Shown piece by piece: positions 61,445 through 64,000 of a stretch of 64,000 nucleotides of DNA (within the stretch, counting starts at the first letter, position 1; every line of letters begins with the position of its first letter). The translations under genes were made by a program, and so were the position numbers. The notes under the pieces were generated by a model. That model was given only the letters and a program-made list of their open reading frames with translations, had not been told where the DNA came from and ran no database searches. Source of the DNA: Bradyrhizobium sp. CCBAU 53421. GTDB lineage: Bacteria > Pseudomonadota > Alphaproteobacteria > Rhizobiales > Xanthobacteraceae. Location: contig NZ_CP030047.1 in the NCBI RefSeq assembly GCF_015291625.1, positions 2,542,001 through 2,606,000 of the forward strand. The letters run 5' to 3'.

Positions 61445-62527
61445 GTGTATCACCCGTCACCAAATCTCCTGCAGTGTCTCTATTCGCCGCAACGGATCGC
61501 TGCGGTTGTGGACGTCCTGGCCGAGGAGGGGATCTCGGCTTCGCGCGCGCTCGGCGCGACTAACTTGAGGCGTGCTGACCTCAGGGATTCGTCGGTGCGC
61601 GTCTCCTATCGGCAGGTCGAAACGGTCTTTCGCAATGCGATGCGGCTGTCGCGGGATCCGGCGGTTGCGTTTCGCGCTGGAGAACGAATGCATGTCATGG
61701 CTTACGGCATGTACGGCTATGCCATGCTGAGCAGCCCGACGCGGGCCGGAGTCATCGACTTTGCGGCCAAGTATGGTCGGATCCTCGGAACGGTCGCCGA
61801 CATCGACTTCACCCGCAAGGGCGATACGGTGAGCTGTCTGCTCGAGCCCCTGCTTTCGCGCGATCCGGCCGATGATGTCTATCGGTTCGCGCTCGAGTTC
61901 GCCTTTGCGACCTATCAGACGCTGAGCCGCGATGTCTATGGCAGCTCGTTCCGCTTCTCGAAGCTGAGCGCCGCCTATGCGCCGCCGCCGCATGCCGGGA
62001 CCTACGATCGCATTTTCCAGTGTCCGGTCGAATTCGGACAGCGCAGGAACGCGCTGGAATTCGACACAGCCTGGATCGACCGTCCGGCGGTCTGCCCCGA
62101 CGAGATGACCAGGACGATGGCAGGTCGGATCTTTGATCAGCTTCTCGATCCTGTCACGCAAGACGACGGTCTTGCCGCCGACATCCGGCGACGGCTCGTC
62201 GAGCATCCCGGCCGCTTCCCGAGTATCGAGGCGATGGCGGCGGAGCTTGCAATCCATCCGCGGACGTTCCGCCGCAGGCTGCAGCTGCAGCGGAAAACCT
62301 ACCGGCAGATCGTCTCCGAGGTCCGCATGCAGCTCGCGGTCGGTTATCTGCGCAACACGCAAATGACCAATGACGAGATCGCCGCGCGGCTTGACTACAG
62401 CGATGCGGCGAACTTCCGCCACGCCTTTGTCCGTTGGACCGGCAAGAGCCCGTCGGACTTCCGCGATGGCCGGGCGCCAGGCATCGCAGCAGGCGCGCAA
62501 GATTCATTGGCGGATGTCCCAAACTAA
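61445..62527 (+). CDS. AraC-family regulator 3
   Basis: A 360-residue regulator starting GTG 61445. It shares the sensor domain (VSYRQVETVFRNAMRLS, YGYAMLSSP) and the C-terminal domain IEAMAAELAIHPRTFRRRLQLQ ... RLDYSDAANFRHAFVRWTGKSPSDFR. It is more diverged from AraC 1 and 2 than they are from each other. It lies between promoter elements PC and PD, with PD overlapping its stop codon. Confidence 0.92.
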   Translation: MYHPSPNLLQCLYSPQRIAAVVDVLAEEGISASRALGATNLRRADLRDSSVRVSYRQVETVFRNAMRLSRDPAVAFRAGERMHVMAYGMYGYAMLSSPTRAGVIDFAAKYGRILGTVADIDFTRKGDTVSCLLEPLLSRDPADDVYRFALEFAFATYQTLSRDVYGSSFRFSKLSAAYAPPPHAGTYDRIFQCPVEFGQRRNALEFDTAWIDRPAVCPDEMTRTMAGRIFDQLLDPVTQDDGLAADIRRRLVEHPGRFPSIEAMAAELAIHPRTFRRRLQLQRKTYRQIVSEVRMQLAVGYLRNTQMTNDEIAARLDYSDAANFRHAFVRWTGKSPSDFRDGRAPGIAAGAQDSLADVPN

Positions 62528-62580
62528 CCGGTCAAGCGGGCCAATTGCACCTTTTACGGGTCTGACCTGCTCGATAGCGT
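62516..62580 (+). promoter_or_regulatory. AraC-type promoter element PD, upstream of the alpha/beta hydrolase
   Basis: GTCCCAAACTAACC, then TTGCACCT (62545-62552), 22 bases, TAGCGT (62575-62580). It is the most diverged copy. It overlaps the AraC 3 stop and lies about 130 bases before the hydrolase start. Confidence 0.55.
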
Positions 62581-62709
62581 TTTGAGACCAAGAAGATGCG
62601 CGGTTGCGTGATCGGGGTCTGCATGGCGCCGCTCGCGGAGCCGGGCAGCAATCATAAAATGTCGGGTTGTGCGGGACGCACCGTGCGATCCGGGAGGGGA
62701 CATTCTGAC

Positions 62710-63519
62710 ATGAATACGGTCGTCGACCGCTCTGCGCCGCCGTCGCAATTGCTGCTCGCGCTCGAGGTGCGCGGGATCTGGGAGCTGCAGGCGTTCTTCG
62801 CAAGCTATCCGCTGCTTCGCCGCGCGCCGCGCGGCGACGGACATCCGGTCCTCGTCTTGCCAGGGCTCTCCGCCAGCGATATCTCGACGCGACCGTTGCG
62901 CGCCTACCTGAAGGCGCAAGGCTACGCGGTCCACGGCTGGAAGCTCGGACCCAATCGCGGACCTCGTCCCGGCGTCGAGGCCGCCATGGACGCGAGGCTG
63001 GCCGAGCTCGCCGAGCGATACGATCGCAAGGTCAGCCTGATCGGCTGGAGCCTCGGCGGTGTGTTTGCGCGCGAGATCGCGCGGCGCGCACCCGATCTGG
63101 TCCGCCAGGTGATCACGCTCGGCAGCCCGTTCGCCAACGAGCCGAAGGCGAGCAATGCCTGGCGTCTCTACGAGATCCTGAGCGAGCGCCAGGTCGACGA
63201 CTGGCCCGACAGGGACATCATGAAGTCACCGCCGCCGGTACCGAGCACGGCGATCTATTCACGCACCGACGGCATCGTCTCGTGGTGGGGGTGTCGCGAG
63301 CAGCACGCCGACCGGACGCAGAACATCGAGGTCGAAGGCAGTCATTGCGGGCTCGGACACAATCCGGCGGTGCTCTATGCGATCGCGGATCGCCTCGCGC
63401 TCGGGGAGGATGAATGGTCGCCATTCGACCGCAGCGGCCTTCGCGGCATGGTGTACCCGGATCCGGATCGCGCCGATGACAGCGCCGCCCTGTTCCGGCC
63501 GCGCTGGCCGGCCGCCTGA
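62710..63519 (+). CDS. Alpha/beta hydrolase, lipase/PHB-depolymerase-like
   Basis: A 269-residue hydrolase. The nucleophile elbow is IGWSLGGVFA near residue 117, the oxyanion loop is VLPGLSASD, an acid lies near YSRTDGIVSW and the His in SHCGLGHN. The longer frame from 62596 is rejected because GGGAGGGG precedes ATG 62710. The phasin gene 60 bases downstream suggests a link to polyhydroxyalkanoate granules. The substrate is not proven. Confidence 0.87.
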   Translation: MNTVVDRSAPPSQLLLALEVRGIWELQAFFASYPLLRRAPRGDGHPVLVLPGLSASDISTRPLRAYLKAQGYAVHGWKLGPNRGPRPGVEAAMDARLAELAERYDRKVSLIGWSLGGVFAREIARRAPDLVRQVITLGSPFANEPKASNAWRLYEILSERQVDDWPDRDIMKSPPPVPSTAIYSRTDGIVSWWGCREQHADRTQNIEVEGSHCGLGHNPAVLYAIADRLALGEDEWSPFDRSGLRGMVYPDPDRADDSAALFRPRWPAA

Positions 63520-63579
63520 CGCGCAGTCCACGGGACGGCGGTTCGCCGCCGCAAGCCAAGTACCGCAAGGAGGACGTCA

Positions 63580-64000
63580 ATGGGGACCGATGACAGGCAA
63601 TCCGACACAGCCGGCACGGGTGCGATGCCGTGGCTCGGGGACCTGAAGAAAATGACCGAGAAGTTCGCGCTGCCCGGGTTCGATATCGCCGCGCTGGTCG
63701 AGTGGCAGCGCAAGGATATGGAGGCGTTGGTCGAGGCCAACAGGCAGGCCTACGAAGGTGTCCAGGCGCTGGTCAGCCGGCGCAACGAGATCCTGCAGGA
63801 GACGCTCGCGCAGTGGCAGGCGGCGATGAATCGCTTCGCAAGCGGTGAAGCCATGACGAAGCAGACGGAGACTGCGAGGCAGCAGGTCGAGAAGGCGGTC
63901 GCGGATTTCCGCGAGCTGTCGCAGCTCGAATCGCAGGCGCGCAACAACGCCTGGAAGGTCATGCAGGACCGCATGCAGGAGAACCTCGCGAACCTTCAGA
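63580..64000 (+). CDS. Phasin family protein, truncated by the window end
   Basis: The open frame from ATG 63580 (after GCAAGGAGG) continues past the window; 140 codons are visible. It reads as a Gln/Ala/Glu-rich amphipathic helical protein: FDIAALVEWQRKDMEALVEA near residues 36-55, QALVSRRNEILQETLAQW further on. This is typical of granule-associated phasins (PhaP/phasin_2), which coat PHB granules. Confidence 0.8.
   Translation, partial: MGTDDRQSDTAGTGAMPWLGDLKKMTEKFALPGFDIAALVEWQRKDMEALVEANRQAYEGVQALVSRRNEILQETLAQWQAAMNRFASGEAMTKQTETARQQVEKAVADFRELSQLESQARNNAWKVMQDRMQENLANLQ

Overview
The window is high-GC, densely packed DNA with short spacers, ATGA/TGATG stop-start overlaps, many ABC uptake systems, molybdenum hydroxylases and PHB-related genes. 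It looks like a Bradyrhizobium-type alphaproteobacterium. An intergenic repeat at 5440-5542, of a kind I associate with Bradyrhizobium/Rhodopseudomonas genomes, supports this. The genus is an inference. I saw no rRNA, tRNA, CRISPR array, transposase or integrase.

Region 1 (1-29.5 kb) is an accessory catabolic regulon of unknown substrate. It holds a three-gene molybdenum hydroxylase (164-4592), a GntR/UTRA regulator, a 2,3-diaminopropionate ammonia-lyase, and a solitary PxpA/YcsF lactamase-like protein. That protein heads an operon with an NADPH:F420 reductase and a full cofactor F420 pathway (cofE, cofD, cofC, cofGH). A cysteine-synthase-like PLP enzyme, a branched-chain-type ABC importer, a membrane transhydrogenase (pntA/pntAB/pntB, a possible NADPH source for F420 reduction), a two-subunit ThDP 2-oxoacid decarboxylase and a spermidine/putrescine-type ABC importer follow. 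I find a repeated site, TACTAT-N7-ATGATAA, in front of almost every transcription unit of this region, including gntR. This suggests one GntR regulon, and I propose an F420H2-dependent reductive pathway for an N-heterocycle or lactam.

Region 2 (29.7-45.8 kb) is a picolinate-type pyridine degradation cluster. It encodes a Rieske ring hydroxylase whose ferredoxin, reductase and oxygenase alpha parts lie in one 950-residue reading frame, its beta subunit, a second molybdenum hydroxylase paralogous to that of region 1, a MarR repressor, a periplasmic binding protein, an ACMSD-type decarboxylase, and the complete lower pathway: 2,5-dihydroxypyridine dioxygenase, N-formylmaleamate deformylase, maleamate amidohydrolase and maleate isomerase, plus an MHS-type transporter. 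Four copies of ATGTATACTGAT flank the cluster. One covers the -10 box of the Rieske operon and another lies in the divergent marR/binding-protein promoter, so they are probably MarR operators.

Region 3 (45.8-55.1 kb) has an orphan binding protein divergent from an XRE-cupin regulator with two clear palindromic operators, a cupin protein, a remnant of an iron alcohol dehydrogenase, an acyl-CoA ligase, a GNAT acetyltransferase, and a DUF3100 membrane protein - M20 amidohydrolase - L-serine dehydratase operon.

Region 4 (55.1-64 kb) has three paralogous AraC regulators. Each is followed by a copy of a conserved promoter element (GTCC...TCGAACCT-N21/22-TAGNNT), and a fourth copy precedes the third araC. 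Two copies lead only into a short stretch ending in a terminator hairpin (possible small RNAs). One drives an alpha/beta hydrolase, followed by a phasin gene cut by the window end. A reverse-strand operon (acetoacetate decarboxylase, 3-hydroxyacyl-CoA dehydrogenase, CaiB-type CoA-transferase) sits between the first and second araC genes.
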